The notes under the pieces: generated by a model
Database searches by the model: none
Seen by the model: only the letters and a program-made list of their open reading frames with translations
What the model was told of the DNA's origin: nothing
Position numbers and translations under genes: made by a program
In this document: positions 26,927 to 36,229 of the stretch, one piece after another
How the letters are laid out: the number at the start of each line of letters is the position of its first letter
Numbering within the stretch: position 1 is the first letter of the stretch
Assembly (NCBI GenBank): GCA_020250445.1
Contig: JADCEF010000051.1
Coordinates: 1-44,006 of the forward strand
DNA length: 44,006 nucleotides
From: Rhodobacter sp.
GTDB taxonomy: Bacteria; Pseudomonadota; Alphaproteobacteria; Rhodobacterales; Rhodobacteraceae
Reading direction: 5' to 3'

Positions 26927-27192
26927 CCAGGGCGGGGCAAGGCGCGGGGTGCAGGGCTGCGGCCGGGGGACGTAGCCATGTTCCTGCTGTCTTGCGATGG
27001 CACGGTGGGGGGTGATGACCGCCGCAGCACCGCAGGATGTCTGGCAAAGCGATGAGAAACCTTCGGTTCCCCCTGCAAGTGTATTGACATCGAAACCAGC
27101 CTCGGTGAGCACTGTTCCGGTGTTTCCGCGTCAGCCGACGCGTCATCCTGGCCCGGACCGGACGCTCCTGCGGGCTTTGAGGGTTGGCCGAA

Positions 27193-27807
27193 ATGAAGAT
27201 ACTGATCGCAGACGACCAGGAGCTGGTGCGAGAGACGATTGCGGCCTTCCTTCGGCAGGATTCCGGTTTTTGCGTGAATATCGCAAAGGATCTCGGCAGT
27301 GCTCTTGCGGCTGTGAAGGCGGATGGCCCCTTTGATCTGGTGATGCTGGACTACATGATGCCGGGCATGAACGGTCTGGAAGGACTTGCCGCGATGCGCG
27401 CCGCCGTTCCGGGAACCGCCGTCGCGATCCTGTCGGGCACGGCGTCTCGCGCTGTTGCCGAGCAGGCCCTGGCCGAGGGTGCTGCGGGATTTCTGCCCAA
27501 GACGATGTCCACCAAATCACTGGTCGCCGCCGCGCGATTCATGGCCGCGGGCGAGGTCTATGCCCCCATGATGCAGATGGCAGACCGGACGGGGAATTTT
27601 GGCACCTCCGCCGCCAGCCCGCTGACCCCGCGCGAACTGGATGTGCTGCGGCGCCTGTGCCGGGGCATGGCGAACAAGGAAATCGCCCGCGACCTTGATC
27701 TGCAGGAAGTGACTGTCAAGCTGCATGTCAAGACGCTGTACCGCAAGATCAATGCACGCAATCGCACGCATGCGGCAATGATTGCCAAGGAAGCCGGCCT
27801 GTGCTGA
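27193..27807 (+). CDS. NarL/FixJ-type response regulator
   Basis: 204 residues. The receiver domain (1-118) has the acidic pair Asp7-Asp8, phospho-acceptor Asp53 (DLVMLDYMMPGMNG), Thr/Ser at LSGTAS and Lys in FLPKTMS. The LuxR-type helix-turn-helix (about 140-200) reads LTPRELDVLRRLCRGMANKE then IARDLDLQEVTVKLHV. It is a DNA-binding regulator, most likely phosphorylated by the hybrid kinase two genes on. ATG at 27193 is chosen over TTG at 27184. A perfect TTGACA at 27084-27089 could be a -35 element, though no good -10 follows. Confidence 0.92.
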   Translation: MKILIADDQELVRETIAAFLRQDSGFCVNIAKDLGSALAAVKADGPFDLVMLDYMMPGMNGLEGLAAMRAAVPGTAVAILSGTASRAVAEQALAEGAAGFLPKTMSTKSLVAAARFMAAGEVYAPMMQMADRTGNFGTSAASPLTPRELDVLRRLCRGMANKEIARDLDLQEVTVKLHVKTLYRKINARNRTHAAMIAKEAGLC

Positions 27808-27915
27808 GCGGATGTCCGATTGAACCTGCCGACCTATACCAATGGGCAGGCGACCGGCCATAATCCGCCGCCTAAAATATGACGGTTGAACGATTGGCAA
27901 ATCGCAGGACATGAC

Positions 27916-28434
27916 ATGAATTCCTTACGACGTTTCAGTGCGGCTCTGATGGTTGCCGCCGGACTTCTCTCGGCTGCGGCGGCACGCGCCGACAGCCTGC
28001 CCGCACCCCAGGGCGACGTGATCCTGACCGTGTCGGGCGCGATCACAAACACCAATGACGATGGCACGGCCCGTTTTGACATGGCCCTTCTCGACAGCCT
28101 TCCGCAGCACAGTTTCGCCACGTCGACCATCTGGACCGAAGGCGTGGATACCTATGAAGGCGTCCTTCTGACGGATCTGCTGGATGCCCTTGGCGCGACC
28201 GGACCGAATCTGCTGGCAAAGGCCCTGAATGATTACGAGATCAGCTTCCCTGTGGCAGATGCGACGGCCGAAGGTCCCCTGCTGGCCTATCGCGCGAACG
28301 GCAAGCCCATGTCCGTGCGCGAAAAGGGTCCGATCTGGATGATCTTCCCCTATGACGATGTGGAGGCATTCCGGACCGAACAGACCTATGCCCGTTCGAT
28401 CTGGCAACTCGACCGTATCGTGATTACAGAGTAG
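27916..28434 (+). CDS. Periplasmic protein with molybdopterin-oxidoreductase-like fold, no Cys
   Basis: 172 residues with a signal peptide (AARA-DS) and a body resembling the sulfite-oxidase/YedY molybdopterin-binding fold: VILTVSGAITNTNDDGTARF, then FDMALLDSLPQHSF, TYEGVLLTDLLDALGA and MSVREKGPIWMIFPYDD. The protein has no cysteine at all, so the Mo-coordinating thiolate of true enzymes is missing. Sitting between a response regulator and a hybrid kinase, it may be a periplasmic ligand or redox-signal protein for the kinase; that is inference. Start ATG at 27916 gives a clean signal peptide. Confidence 0.8.
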   Translation: MNSLRRFSAALMVAAGLLSAAAARADSLPAPQGDVILTVSGAITNTNDDGTARFDMALLDSLPQHSFATSTIWTEGVDTYEGVLLTDLLDALGATGPNLLAKALNDYEISFPVADATAEGPLLAYRANGKPMSVREKGPIWMIFPYDDVEAFRTEQTYARSIWQLDRIVITE

Positions 28435-28466
28435 GCCTGCGGTCGCGGGTCTGGGAAAGGCTTGGG

Positions 28467-31028
28467 ATGCCGTCAGCGCCTCGATCCCGGCCCCGCTATC
28501 TGCGCAACGTGCTTGTCGGCTGCATGGCAATGGCCGTGGGTGTGCTTGCGGTCCTGTCCGCCGAAGTCCGGCGCGAGATGCGGCTGTTTCAGGAAGAACC
28601 GGTCGACAGCATCCACTGGAACCTGACGCAACTGGAACTGGATCTGGTCCTGCTTCTGTCTGCAGCGGAACTTGCCCTGCAACAGGATAACCCGCCGCTG
28701 GATGAGCTGCGCAAGCGCTTTGATCTGTTCTACAGCAGGACCGATCTGGTCCGGTCAGGGGCAATGTTCGAAAGACTGGACCTTGAAGCGGCCATCCGGC
28801 CGCTGAGCGTGCGGCTGGACGGGTTTCTGCAGCGTGCCACGCCCCTGATCGACGGCAGTGATGCGTCTTTGCGCGCCGCGCTGCCTGCCCTGGTGGAAGA
28901 TGTTCAGGCCCTGCGGATGGACCTGCGGTCCCTGTCGATCCGCACCGTGGAACAATATGCCACCCAGGCGGACCAGCGCCGTGCCCAGCTTGCGCGGCTG
29001 TTGCGCCAGGTTGCTGCAACCTCTGCCGCGCTGCTGATGCTTCTGGTCGCCTTGCTGGGGTCGGTGCTGTACCTCAACCGGCAGGCCGAACGCAAAACCG
29101 CCGAGGCGCTTCGGGTTTCGTCCCGGCTGCAGGCCACCGTGGCGACAGCGCTGGACGGTGTGATCGTGGCCGGATTGGACGGGCGTGTTCTGGATTTCAA
29201 CCAGGCGGCAGAACGCATATTCGGCTTCACCAGGGACGAGGCGATCGGCCAGGGTCTGGACCGGCTGATCATTCCGGCGCGCCATGTGGCCGCGCATGAG
29301 GCGGGCATGGCCCGGATGCGGGAAACCGGCAAGAAGAAGGTGGTTGATGGCGGCCGCATCCAGATCACCGCCCTACGCAAATCCGGCGAGGAATTTCCGG
29401 TCGAAATGTCGATCACCAGCAATTCCGGCCCCGACGGGATGATCTTCATCGCCTTCATGCGCGACATTTCGGAACCGGTGGCCAATGAACGCGCCCTGAT
29501 GGCCGCCCGCGACAAGGCGCTGGCCGCAGAGCAGGCCAAGACAAATTTTCTGGCGGTGATGAGCCACGAGATGCGGACACCGCTGAACGGCGTGATTGCC
29601 GCCATTGAAATTGTCGGGCGCAAGGCCGTCGATCCGTCGCAGGCAAAGTTTGTCCGTCTGGCGCAGTCTTCGGCCAAGCAGCTGCTGCGCCACGTGAACG
29701 ACGTGCTTGACATCTCAAAGGTCGAGGCCGGGCATCTGGCCCTGTCGGATTCCCCGTTCGAACTGGCACCGATGCTGGCCTCATTGGCGGATGTGCTGCG
29801 TCCGGTTGCGGCGAAAAAGGCCACGAAGATCGAACTGGACATCGGGCCCGACTTGCCTTTGGTCCGGGGCGATTCCTTCCGACTGGGTCAGATCGTGCAG
29901 AACCTTTTGTCCAATGCTGTCAAGTTCACCGACGGCGGCAAGGTGGTGCTGAAGGCTGTTCTGCACCCGCAGGGTGCGCGAACGGCTTTGCTGGACCTGA
30001 GCGTGACCGATTCCGGCATCGGAATAGCGCCCGAAGATCTGGAACGGGTCTTTGAGGATTTTGTGATGCTTGATCCGTCCTACGGGCGCGCCGATGCAGG
30101 AACGGGCCTGGGCCTTGCCATATCGCGGCGCCTGGCCGAGGCGATGGGGGGCCAGATCGGCGCGGAAAGTGAACCTGGCAAGGGCAGCAGATTTTGGCTT
30201 CGGCTGCCGATGCCGACAGTCGAGCGAGCCGCCCCGGCACCCGCCCCCGCAGAGTTTGTCAGAACCACGGCCAAGGACGGCACCGATGATCCGGTCCTTG
30301 ATCTTCTGGTGGTTGAAGACAATGCCACCAACCGGCTTGTCATGGAAGAGATGCTGCGGCTGCTGGGCCATCGGTCCACACTTGCGGTCGATGGCAGGGA
30401 AGGGGTCAAGAAGGCCCGTGTGCACCGCTATGACGCCATCCTGATGGACATTTCGATGCCCGTTATGGACGGGATTACGGCAACCGGGCTGATCCGGGCC
30501 GAAGGGCTGTCAAAGGACAGCCGCATCATCGCGGTCACGGCCCATACCATGCCCGAGGAACTGGAAAGGTTCCGGGGCGCAGGCATGGACGACTGCCTGA
30601 CCAAACCGATGACGATCCGCGATCTTGCCCGCACGCTGTCCGCCGTCTCTGTCCCGCCGCCTCCTCTGCCGCCCGCTTCGCCTCAGCCTGCGGATGCCGT
30701 GCTGGACGCCCTGCGGATCGAAGAGCTGCGGCAGGCCCTTGGGGCCGACGGGATAAGGCGGACAGTCGCGCAGTTCCTGCGCGACACCACCGCCGCGATG
30801 GACCGGCTGCGCAGCGCCGCGTCGTCCCCGGCCGAGGCGCGGGCGCTGTGCCATGAACTGGCCGGGGCAGCCGCCATGGTGGGTGCGTCGCATCTTCACC
30901 GGCATTTCGCCGGGCTGGAAACACAGCTGCGCAACGGCGATGCCGATGCCGTTGCCGCCGCACAGGCCGACTCTGACCGTCTCTGGGCCGATGCTTCTGC
31001 TGCGCTTGGCGCGCTGACAGAGGCCTGA
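28467..31028 (+). CDS. Hybrid sensor histidine kinase (PAS-HisKA-HATPase-REC-Hpt)
   Basis: 853 residues. Two membrane segments (about 14-31 and 180-205) bracket a helical periplasmic domain. Next come a PAS domain (about 215-330, DGVIVAGLDGRVLDFNQAAE), HisKA with His367 (VMSHEMRTPLNGV) and an ATPase domain (NLLSNAVKF, DSGIGI, GTGLGLAI). A receiver with Asp661 (ILMDISMPVMDG) and a C-terminal Hpt with His796 (CHELAGAA) follow. A full phosphorelay in one chain that would end on the response regulator at 27193. It is 32 bp after the Mo-fold protein, whose ligand state it may read. Confidence 0.93.
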   Translation: MPSAPRSRPRYLRNVLVGCMAMAVGVLAVLSAEVRREMRLFQEEPVDSIHWNLTQLELDLVLLLSAAELALQQDNPPLDELRKRFDLFYSRTDLVRSGAMFERLDLEAAIRPLSVRLDGFLQRATPLIDGSDASLRAALPALVEDVQALRMDLRSLSIRTVEQYATQADQRRAQLARLLRQVAATSAALLMLLVALLGSVLYLNRQAERKTAEALRVSSRLQATVATALDGVIVAGLDGRVLDFNQAAERIFGFTRDEAIGQGLDRLIIPARHVAAHEAGMARMRETGKKKVVDGGRIQITALRKSGEEFPVEMSITSNSGPDGMIFIAFMRDISEPVANERALMAARDKALAAEQAKTNFLAVMSHEMRTPLNGVIAAIEIVGRKAVDPSQAKFVRLAQSSAKQLLRHVNDVLDISKVEAGHLALSDSPFELAPMLASLADVLRPVAAKKATKIELDIGPDLPLVRGDSFRLGQIVQNLLSNAVKFTDGGKVVLKAVLHPQGARTALLDLSVTDSGIGIAPEDLERVFEDFVMLDPSYGRADAGTGLGLAISRRLAEAMGGQIGAESEPGKGSRFWLRLPMPTVERAAPAPAPAEFVRTTAKDGTDDPVLDLLVVEDNATNRLVMEEMLRLLGHRSTLAVDGREGVKKARVHRYDAILMDISMPVMDGITATGLIRAEGLSKDSRIIAVTAHTMPEELERFRGAGMDDCLTKPMTIRDLARTLSAVSVPPPPLPPASPQPADAVLDALRIEELRQALGADGIRRTVAQFLRDTTAAMDRLRSAASSPAEARALCHELAGAAAMVGASHLHRHFAGLETQLRNGDADAVAAAQADSDRLWADASAALGALTEA

Positions 31029-31228
31029 CCGGCCCGCGCCGCGCCGGTGCCCGGGGGATCAGCTTCTGCCCGTCCGTCACGACCATCCGGGCAGAGGTTG
31101 CCCGGGCAGGGATGACAGAGGTTCGCTTCAGCCCCAAGGCCAAGGCCCGGCTGCGGCAGGCGCGCTCTTTGCGGGGCGGCGCGGATAGGCTAGCCTGCGG
31201 CAAGGCAGGTCAGGAAACGGCGGGCAGA

Positions 31229-32470
31229 ATGCAGGTAAAGCGGCGCGCGGTGACGGCGGGACTTTCGGCCTTGCTGCTGGCGGCCTGTGGCGGCGGCATG
31301 GGCGGCGGGGCGGGGGCGGGCCCAGAGCAGCAGGATATGCGCCCGGTCCCGGACGCAGGCTATGATGCCTGGGTTGCGGCCTTCCGCCCCCGCGCCGAAG
31401 CCCGGGGCATTTCCCCTGCAACGCTGGACACCGCGTTCCGGTCTGCCGGATTCCTGCCCGATGTGATCGACAAGGATCGCAACCAGATCGAATTCACCCG
31501 GTCGCTGGAAGATTACCTGGCCATCGCCGCTTCGCAGGAACGGGTCAGCAAGGGCCGCGCGGCGCTGCGCGCCCATGGGCCGGTGCTGTCAAGGATCGAG
31601 GCGCGCTACGGGGTGGAACCCGATGTCGTCGTCGCGGTCTGGGGCCTGGAAAGCTTCTATGGCGAACGGCGCGGCGATGTGCCGGTGATCTCGGCCCTGT
31701 CGACCCTGGCCTATGACGGGCGGCGCGGTGAGTTTTTTGAACAGCAACTGGTGGCTGCCCTGAAGATTCTGCAGAACGGCGATACCTTGCCGGCCAACAT
31801 GACGGGAAGCTGGGCGGGGGCCATGGGCCATACGCAGTTCATTCCAACCTCGTACCTTGCCTATGCCGTGGACTTCACCGGCGACGGGCGGCGCGACATC
31901 TGGTCAGACGATCCGACCGATGCGCTGGCATCGACTGCCGCCTATCTGTCGCGGTCCGGCTGGACGCGGGGCCAGCCCTGGGGGGTGGAGGTGAGGCTGC
32001 CCGCCGGGTTCGACATGGGTCAGACCGGGCGCGGGCGCACCCGCAGCCCCGCCGACTGGGCGGCGCGGGGCGTGCGCGACATGTCGGGGCGGGCGGTTCC
32101 AAACCACGGACCCGCTGCCATCATCGCACCCGCCGGGGCCAGCGGCCCGGCCTTCATGATCTTCGGCAATTTCGGTGTCATCGCCCGCTACAACAACGCC
32201 GAAAGCTATGTGATCGGCGTTGGCCACCTGTCTGACCGGCTGGCGGGCGGCCCGCCCATTCAGGGAACCTTCCCGCCCGATGCCCAAGGCATGACCATCG
32301 CCGACCGTCAGGACCTGCAGCGCAGGCTGACGGCCGCCGGGTTTGACACCGGGGGCACCGATGGCGTCATCGGGCCAAAGACCCGCGCGGCAATCAGCGC
32401 CTGGCAGCAGCGCAACGGCATCCCCGCAACCGGAGAGCCGACCCTTGCCCTGCTGCAGGCGCTGCGCTGA
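31229..32470 (+). CDS. Lytic murein transglycosylase (MltB type) with peptidoglycan-binding domain
   Basis: A 413-residue lipoprotein (SALLLAACGGG, Cys20) that cleaves glycan strands of peptidoglycan. The SLT_2/MltB domain contains AVWGLESFYGERRGDVPVIS with the catalytic Glu in GLES, RRGEFFEQQLVAALKIL, and GSWAGAMGHTQFIPTSYLAY. A C-terminal PG_binding_1 domain (about 350-413) has DLQRRLTAAGFDTGGTDG and GPKTRAAISAWQ. The start is the ATG at 31229; the frame extends upstream without a signal. Confidence 0.93.
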   Translation: MQVKRRAVTAGLSALLLAACGGGMGGGAGAGPEQQDMRPVPDAGYDAWVAAFRPRAEARGISPATLDTAFRSAGFLPDVIDKDRNQIEFTRSLEDYLAIAASQERVSKGRAALRAHGPVLSRIEARYGVEPDVVVAVWGLESFYGERRGDVPVISALSTLAYDGRRGEFFEQQLVAALKILQNGDTLPANMTGSWAGAMGHTQFIPTSYLAYAVDFTGDGRRDIWSDDPTDALASTAAYLSRSGWTRGQPWGVEVRLPAGFDMGQTGRGRTRSPADWAARGVRDMSGRAVPNHGPAAIIAPAGASGPAFMIFGNFGVIARYNNAESYVIGVGHLSDRLAGGPPIQGTFPPDAQGMTIADRQDLQRRLTAAGFDTGGTDGVIGPKTRAAISAWQQRNGIPATGEPTLALLQALR

Positions 32471-32476
32471 CATGCG

Positions 32477-33598
32477 TCAGATTGCGTAGCGCAGGATCGC
32501 GGCAAGCGCGCCGCCACCCGGCACATCATCGCGCCGCGCCGAGACGATGCGCGCGCCGGACCGCAGGGCGCGGCTGACGATTTCATCGACAACGCCGTAG
32601 GTGGCAGGACTTTCGGCTTCGGCGAAGGTGACGGTCCCGTCGCTGTCCGACACGGTGCCAGGCAGGACCACGTCGATGTCGACGATCAGGGTGTCGACCG
32701 CGCCGAAGGTGGCCGCCCGTGCCGCCTGGGCCACATCGGTCGTGGCGCGGCCGTCATTCGCGCGGTCGGCAAAAAGCCGGGCAAGGGCCGCGATATCTTC
32801 GGCATAGATCCCGTCCAGAATGCCCCGCGCCGCAGTTGCCAGATCATGGTCGGGGGTGCGGTCCGGCGATCCGGCAATTCCGGCGGCGGCAACGTGCCCA
32901 TAGCTGCTGACCGACCGGAAGACCGATACCAGCGGCTCGCTCGCCGCCACGATCAGCGGGCGGTCCTGACCTGCCAGCACCGGGCGCAGCGCCGCATCCA
33001 CGGCGCGGGCATAGCGCGTCAGCAGCGCGTGTTCGCTGCCCGCTTCGGCACCGTGCAGGCCGCCGCTCATCGCGCCATGCGTGCGGCGCCCCAGCGCATC
33101 GGCCATGTCCTTTGGCAGGGCCGGGACCGGCACCCTGTGCGCGGGAAGGTCGGCGGAAACCTCGACAAGGCGCACATCGCCCCGGCTGATGGCCAGGACA
33201 TAGGCGTTCTGCGGAAAGGTCACGGCGCGCAGCAGCGGCTTGATGTGAAACCGGTCCGACACATGCACCTGGCTGTGCAGCCGGTTCGGCAGGCGAAAGG
33301 TGGTCACGCCCTGCGGCGTCAGGAACAGGGCAAGGCTGTTGGCCTGATGCGCCCAGAACGCGTCATCGGCGACGATTTCCTCGACGGCATCTTCGATCGG
33401 CTGGATGCTGCGCTTGGGCGTATCAGCGGCCACAAGCTGCTGCACGGCGGATTTCAGCAGGGTCTTGAGCTCGATCCGGTCGATCTGCGCCTGTTCGGTC
33501 AGCGGGGTGGTCGCGACATAGATGGTCACGCAAGGTTTGGCGCGGGTCTCGGTCAGTTTTGCGATTTCTGATCGGGTCGGCAGGTCAATGTGCAACAC
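32477..33598 (-). CDS. BaeRF-type (eRF1-like) protein
   Basis: 373 residues of the bacterial archaeo-eukaryotic release-factor superfamily (BaeRF family 3-like). Recognisable parts are CVTIYVATTPLTEQAQIDR, RIELKTLLKSAVQQL, the SLALFLTPQGVTTFRLPNRL strand pair, the PLIVAASEPLVSVFRSVS segment, and a C-terminal eRF1 domain-3-like fold (GAVDTLIVDIDVVLPG ending GALAAILRY). The family is thought to act on ribosomes or in stress, without firm proof. GTG start with GGAG 10 nt upstream. Convergent with the transglycosylase, 6 bp apart. Confidence 0.8.
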   Translation of the reverse strand: MLHIDLPTRSEIAKLTETRAKPCVTIYVATTPLTEQAQIDRIELKTLLKSAVQQLVAADTPKRSIQPIEDAVEEIVADDAFWAHQANSLALFLTPQGVTTFRLPNRLHSQVHVSDRFHIKPLLRAVTFPQNAYVLAISRGDVRLVEVSADLPAHRVPVPALPKDMADALGRRTHGAMSGGLHGAEAGSEHALLTRYARAVDAALRPVLAGQDRPLIVAASEPLVSVFRSVSSYGHVAAAGIAGSPDRTPDHDLATAARGILDGIYAEDIAALARLFADRANDGRATTDVAQAARAATFGAVDTLIVDIDVVLPGTVSDSDGTVTFAEAESPATYGVVDEIVSRALRSGARIVSARRDDVPGGGALAAILRYAI

Positions 33599-34059
33599 GG
33601 TGCAATTCTCCGGAACTTGGGGGTGTTTTTGCCGGGCCTAAGCTGTCGTGACTGGCCGCGGCTGGCAAGGGGTTTGCCGATGAATGCGGGGGGCGGGTCG
33701 CCCCGGCGTGACATCGGGCAGAAGGATCAGGTGCGGCCATCGGCACCCTGACGGTTGCAGGCCGGGGCAGGGCGGGGCGGCAGGGTGGCAGGGTGGCGGA
33801 AACTCCAGCTTGTCGGGTGCCGGGGTCCGGCCTTGGTGCTCAGATCGGATGACAGGGGAAAACACGGGTTCTGCCCGGGTTCCAAAGCCGCCGCTTCAAC
33901 CGCATACGACGGATCAGACCGCTGACAGACCCCTGATTCCCACCCCTCAGCCCGACATGATCAAGGCTGTGTATCCCCGTCTGACCAAGAGGTGCAAGGC
34001 CCCCTTGCCAATCTGCGGTTCGTGACGCATCACTCCGCCCGTCAATCAGGGGGCCTGCC
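33599..34059. other. Intergenic between divergent genes
   Basis: 461 bases carrying the promoters of the BaeRF gene and argC. No frame looks coding. A G/C run around 33770-33800 (ggcagggtggcagggtggcgg) contains a short ggcagggt tandem. No riboswitch or operator was recognised. Confidence 0.5.
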
Positions 34060-35088
34060 ATGACCCAGTCTATCGCCGTTCTCGGGGCGTCCGGCTATAC
34101 GGGGGCCGAACTGGTCCGCCTGCTGGCGACGCACCCTCATTTCCGGATCACCGCCCTGTCGGCCGACCGCAAGGCAGGGCTGACAATGGCCGAGGTTTTT
34201 CCCTTCCTGCGCCACCTGACCCTTCCCGCCCTGCAAAGGATCGATGACATCGACTTTGCGCAGGTTGATCTTTGTTTCTGCGCCCTGCCACATGGCACCA
34301 GCCAGGCCGTCATCGCCGCCCTGCCGCGCGATCTGAAGATTGTGGACCTGTCCGCCGACTTCCGCCTGCGCGACCCGGCGGCCTACCAGACATGGTACGG
34401 CCAGCCCCACAGCCAGCCAGAGCTTCAGAAAGAAGCCGTCTATGGCCTGACCGAATTCTACCGGGCCGGGATTGCCGCAGCGCGCCTGGTTGCCGGCACC
34501 GGCTGCAACGCGGCGACCGGGCAGTATGCCATTACCCCCCTGATCGAGGCGGGGGTGATCGACCTTGACCGTATCGTGATCGACCTGAAGGCCGGGGTCA
34601 GCGGCGCCGGCCGGTCGCTGAAGGAAAACCTGCTGCACGCAGAGTTGTCCGAAGGCACCCACCCCTATTCCGCCGGCGGCAGGCACCGGCATCTGGGCGA
34701 GTTCGACCAGGAATTCAGCCGCACGGCGGGCCGCCCGGTGCGGGTGCAGTTCACCCCGCACCTGTTGCCGATGAACCGGGGCATTCTGGCGACCGTCTAT
34801 GTGGACGGCGATCCGGCGCAGGTCCATGCCACGCTTGCGGCCCGCTATGGGGCAGAGCCGTTCTTGCAGGTGCTGCCTTTTGGCGCACTCCCCTCGACAC
34901 GCGATGTGCGGGGGTCCAATTTCGTGCATATTGGCGTCGCGGGTGATCGGATGCCGGGCCGCGCAGTTGTGGTTGCGGTGCTGGACAACCTGACCAAGGG
35001 GTCTTCGGGTCAGGCGATCCAGAACGCCAATCTGATGCTCGGGGTCGAGGAAACCGCAGGGCTGCTGCTGGCCCCGCTTTTTCCATGA
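34060..35088 (+). CDS. argC: N-acetyl-gamma-glutamyl-phosphate reductase
   Basis: Third step of arginine synthesis: NADPH-dependent reduction of N-acetylglutamyl phosphate to the semialdehyde. 342 residues: the nucleotide loop [17 protein letters not shown], the catalytic Cys149 in [34 protein letters not shown], the [11 protein letters not shown] and [15 protein letters not shown] blocks, and the C-terminal [21 protein letters not shown] complete type-1 enzyme. Followed by ccmE after 7 bp, so probably co-transcribed. Confidence 0.95.
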   Translation: MTQSIAVLGASGYTGAELVRLLATHPHFRITALSADRKAGLTMAEVFPFLRHLTLPALQRIDDIDFAQVDLCFCALPHGTSQAVIAALPRDLKIVDLSADFRLRDPAAYQTWYGQPHSQPELQKEAVYGLTEFYRAGIAAARLVAGTGCNAATGQYAITPLIEAGVIDLDRIVIDLKAGVSGAGRSLKENLLHAELSEGTHPYSAGGRHRHLGEFDQEFSRTAGRPVRVQFTPHLLPMNRGILATVYVDGDPAQVHATLAARYGAEPFLQVLPFGALPSTRDVRGSNFVHIGVAGDRMPGRAVVVAVLDNLTKGSSGQAIQNANLMLGVEETAGLLLAPLFP

Positions 35089-35095
35089 GGACAGA

Positions 35096-35551
35096 ATGAA
35101 GGGCCTGAAGAAGAAACGCCGCATCCAGATCATTGCGCTGGCCTTTGCAGCCCTGGCCTTGTCCACGGGGCTGATCGGCTATGCGATGCGCGACGGAATC
35201 AATTTCTTCCGCACGCCCAGCCAGGTTACCCAAAACCCGCCACCCCCGACCGAAACCTTCCGCATCGGCGGGCTGGTGGTCGAAGGGTCGCTGCAGAGGG
35301 GGCAAAGCGAGACGGTGACCTTCCGCGTAACCGATACCGCCACCGAGGTGCCGGTCAGCTACACCGGCGTCCTGCCCGACCTTTTTGGCGAGGGCGAGGG
35401 CATGGTCGGCACCGGGCGCCTGGTGGACGGGGTGTTCCAGGCCACGGAAATCCTTGCCAGACATGACGAAACCTACATGCCGAAGGAAGTCGTCGATGCC
35501 CTGAAGGAACAGGGTGTCTATGTTGATCCTGATACCCCACCGAACGGGTGA
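35096..35551 (+). CDS. ccmE: Cytochrome c maturation haem chaperone CcmE
   Basis: Holds haem covalently in the periplasm and passes it to CcmF/CcmH for attachment to c-type cytochromes. 151 residues with a basic cytoplasmic start (KGLKKKRRIQ), one membrane anchor (about 11-30), and the OB-fold body: FRIGGLVVEGSLQRG, VPVSYTGVLPDLFGEGEGMV. The haem-linking His123 and Tyr127 are in the HDETYMPKE motif. Spaced 7 bp from argC. ccmF and ccmH do not follow in this window. Confidence 0.95.
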   Translation: MKGLKKKRRIQIIALAFAALALSTGLIGYAMRDGINFFRTPSQVTQNPPPPTETFRIGGLVVEGSLQRGQSETVTFRVTDTATEVPVSYTGVLPDLFGEGEGMVGTGRLVDGVFQATEILARHDETYMPKEVVDALKEQGVYVDPDTPPNG

Positions 35552-35617
35552 TTGCCGGAATCTTAACCCCGGCAGCCCGAACTGACCGATCCGGAAACCT
35601 GCGATCGGAAGAGGGGC

Positions 35618-36229
35618 ATGACCACAGTTCAGGACCTGGCCGAAGAGATTGTCGCCCGCGAGGGCGGTTTTGTGAACGACCCTGCCGACCCGGGCGGGGC
35701 CACCAACCACGGCGTGACCCTTGGCACGCTGCGCCGCCTTGGTCTGGACCTGACCGGTGACGGCCGGGTGACCGAGGCGGATGTGCGCCGTCTGACGCGC
35801 GCGCAGGCGGTGACGATCTTTGTCGATCATTACTTTCACAAGCCGGGGCTCGACCGTCTGCCAGCGTGCCTGCAGGCGTCGGTCTTTGACATGTATGTCA
35901 ATGCGGGGGCCAATGCCGTGCGCATCTTGCAGCGCCTGTTGGGCCGGATGGGCTTTCCCTGCACCGAGGATGGCGTGATCGGCCCGGCCACCTGCGAGGC
36001 TGCCCGCCGCGCGGCAGAGGCGGCCCCGAACCATCTGGCCGATGCCTATGCCATCGCCCGGCGCAATTACTACTACCGGCTGGCCGACGCCCGGCCCGCC
36101 AGCCGCCGCTTTGCCCGGCGGCGTGACGGCGGCAAGGGCGGCTGGATCACCCGCGCCGAAGAGTTCATGGCCGACCGGTACCGCCTGACGGATGCGGACC
36201 ATAACGCGCGGGTGGCATCATGGGGCTGA
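35618..36229 (+). CDS. GH108-type endolysin (GTA-like lysis protein)
   Basis: 203 residues of the glycosyl hydrolase 108 muramidase family. The N-terminal catalytic block is EIVAREGGFVNDPADPGGAT (Glu15 in EGGF) followed by NHGVTLGTLR. The C-terminal peptidoglycan-binding half has DMYVNAGANAVRILQRLLGR and DGVIGPATCEAARRAAE. No signal peptide is seen, so release depends on a holin, which overlaps it by 10 nt. Together they resemble the endolysin/holin pair of Rhodobacter gene transfer agents, encoded away from the GTA structural cluster. Confidence 0.88.
   Translation: MTTVQDLAEEIVAREGGFVNDPADPGGATNHGVTLGTLRRLGLDLTGDGRVTEADVRRLTRAQAVTIFVDHYFHKPGLDRLPACLQASVFDMYVNAGANAVRILQRLLGRMGFPCTEDGVIGPATCEAARRAAEAAPNHLADAYAIARRNYYYRLADARPASRRFARRRDGGKGGWITRAEEFMADRYRLTDADHNARVASWG

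Noticed and set aside
33599-34059. Riboswitch or attenuator upstream of argC
   Set aside because: I could not find a conserved core or a leader peptide with arginine codons.
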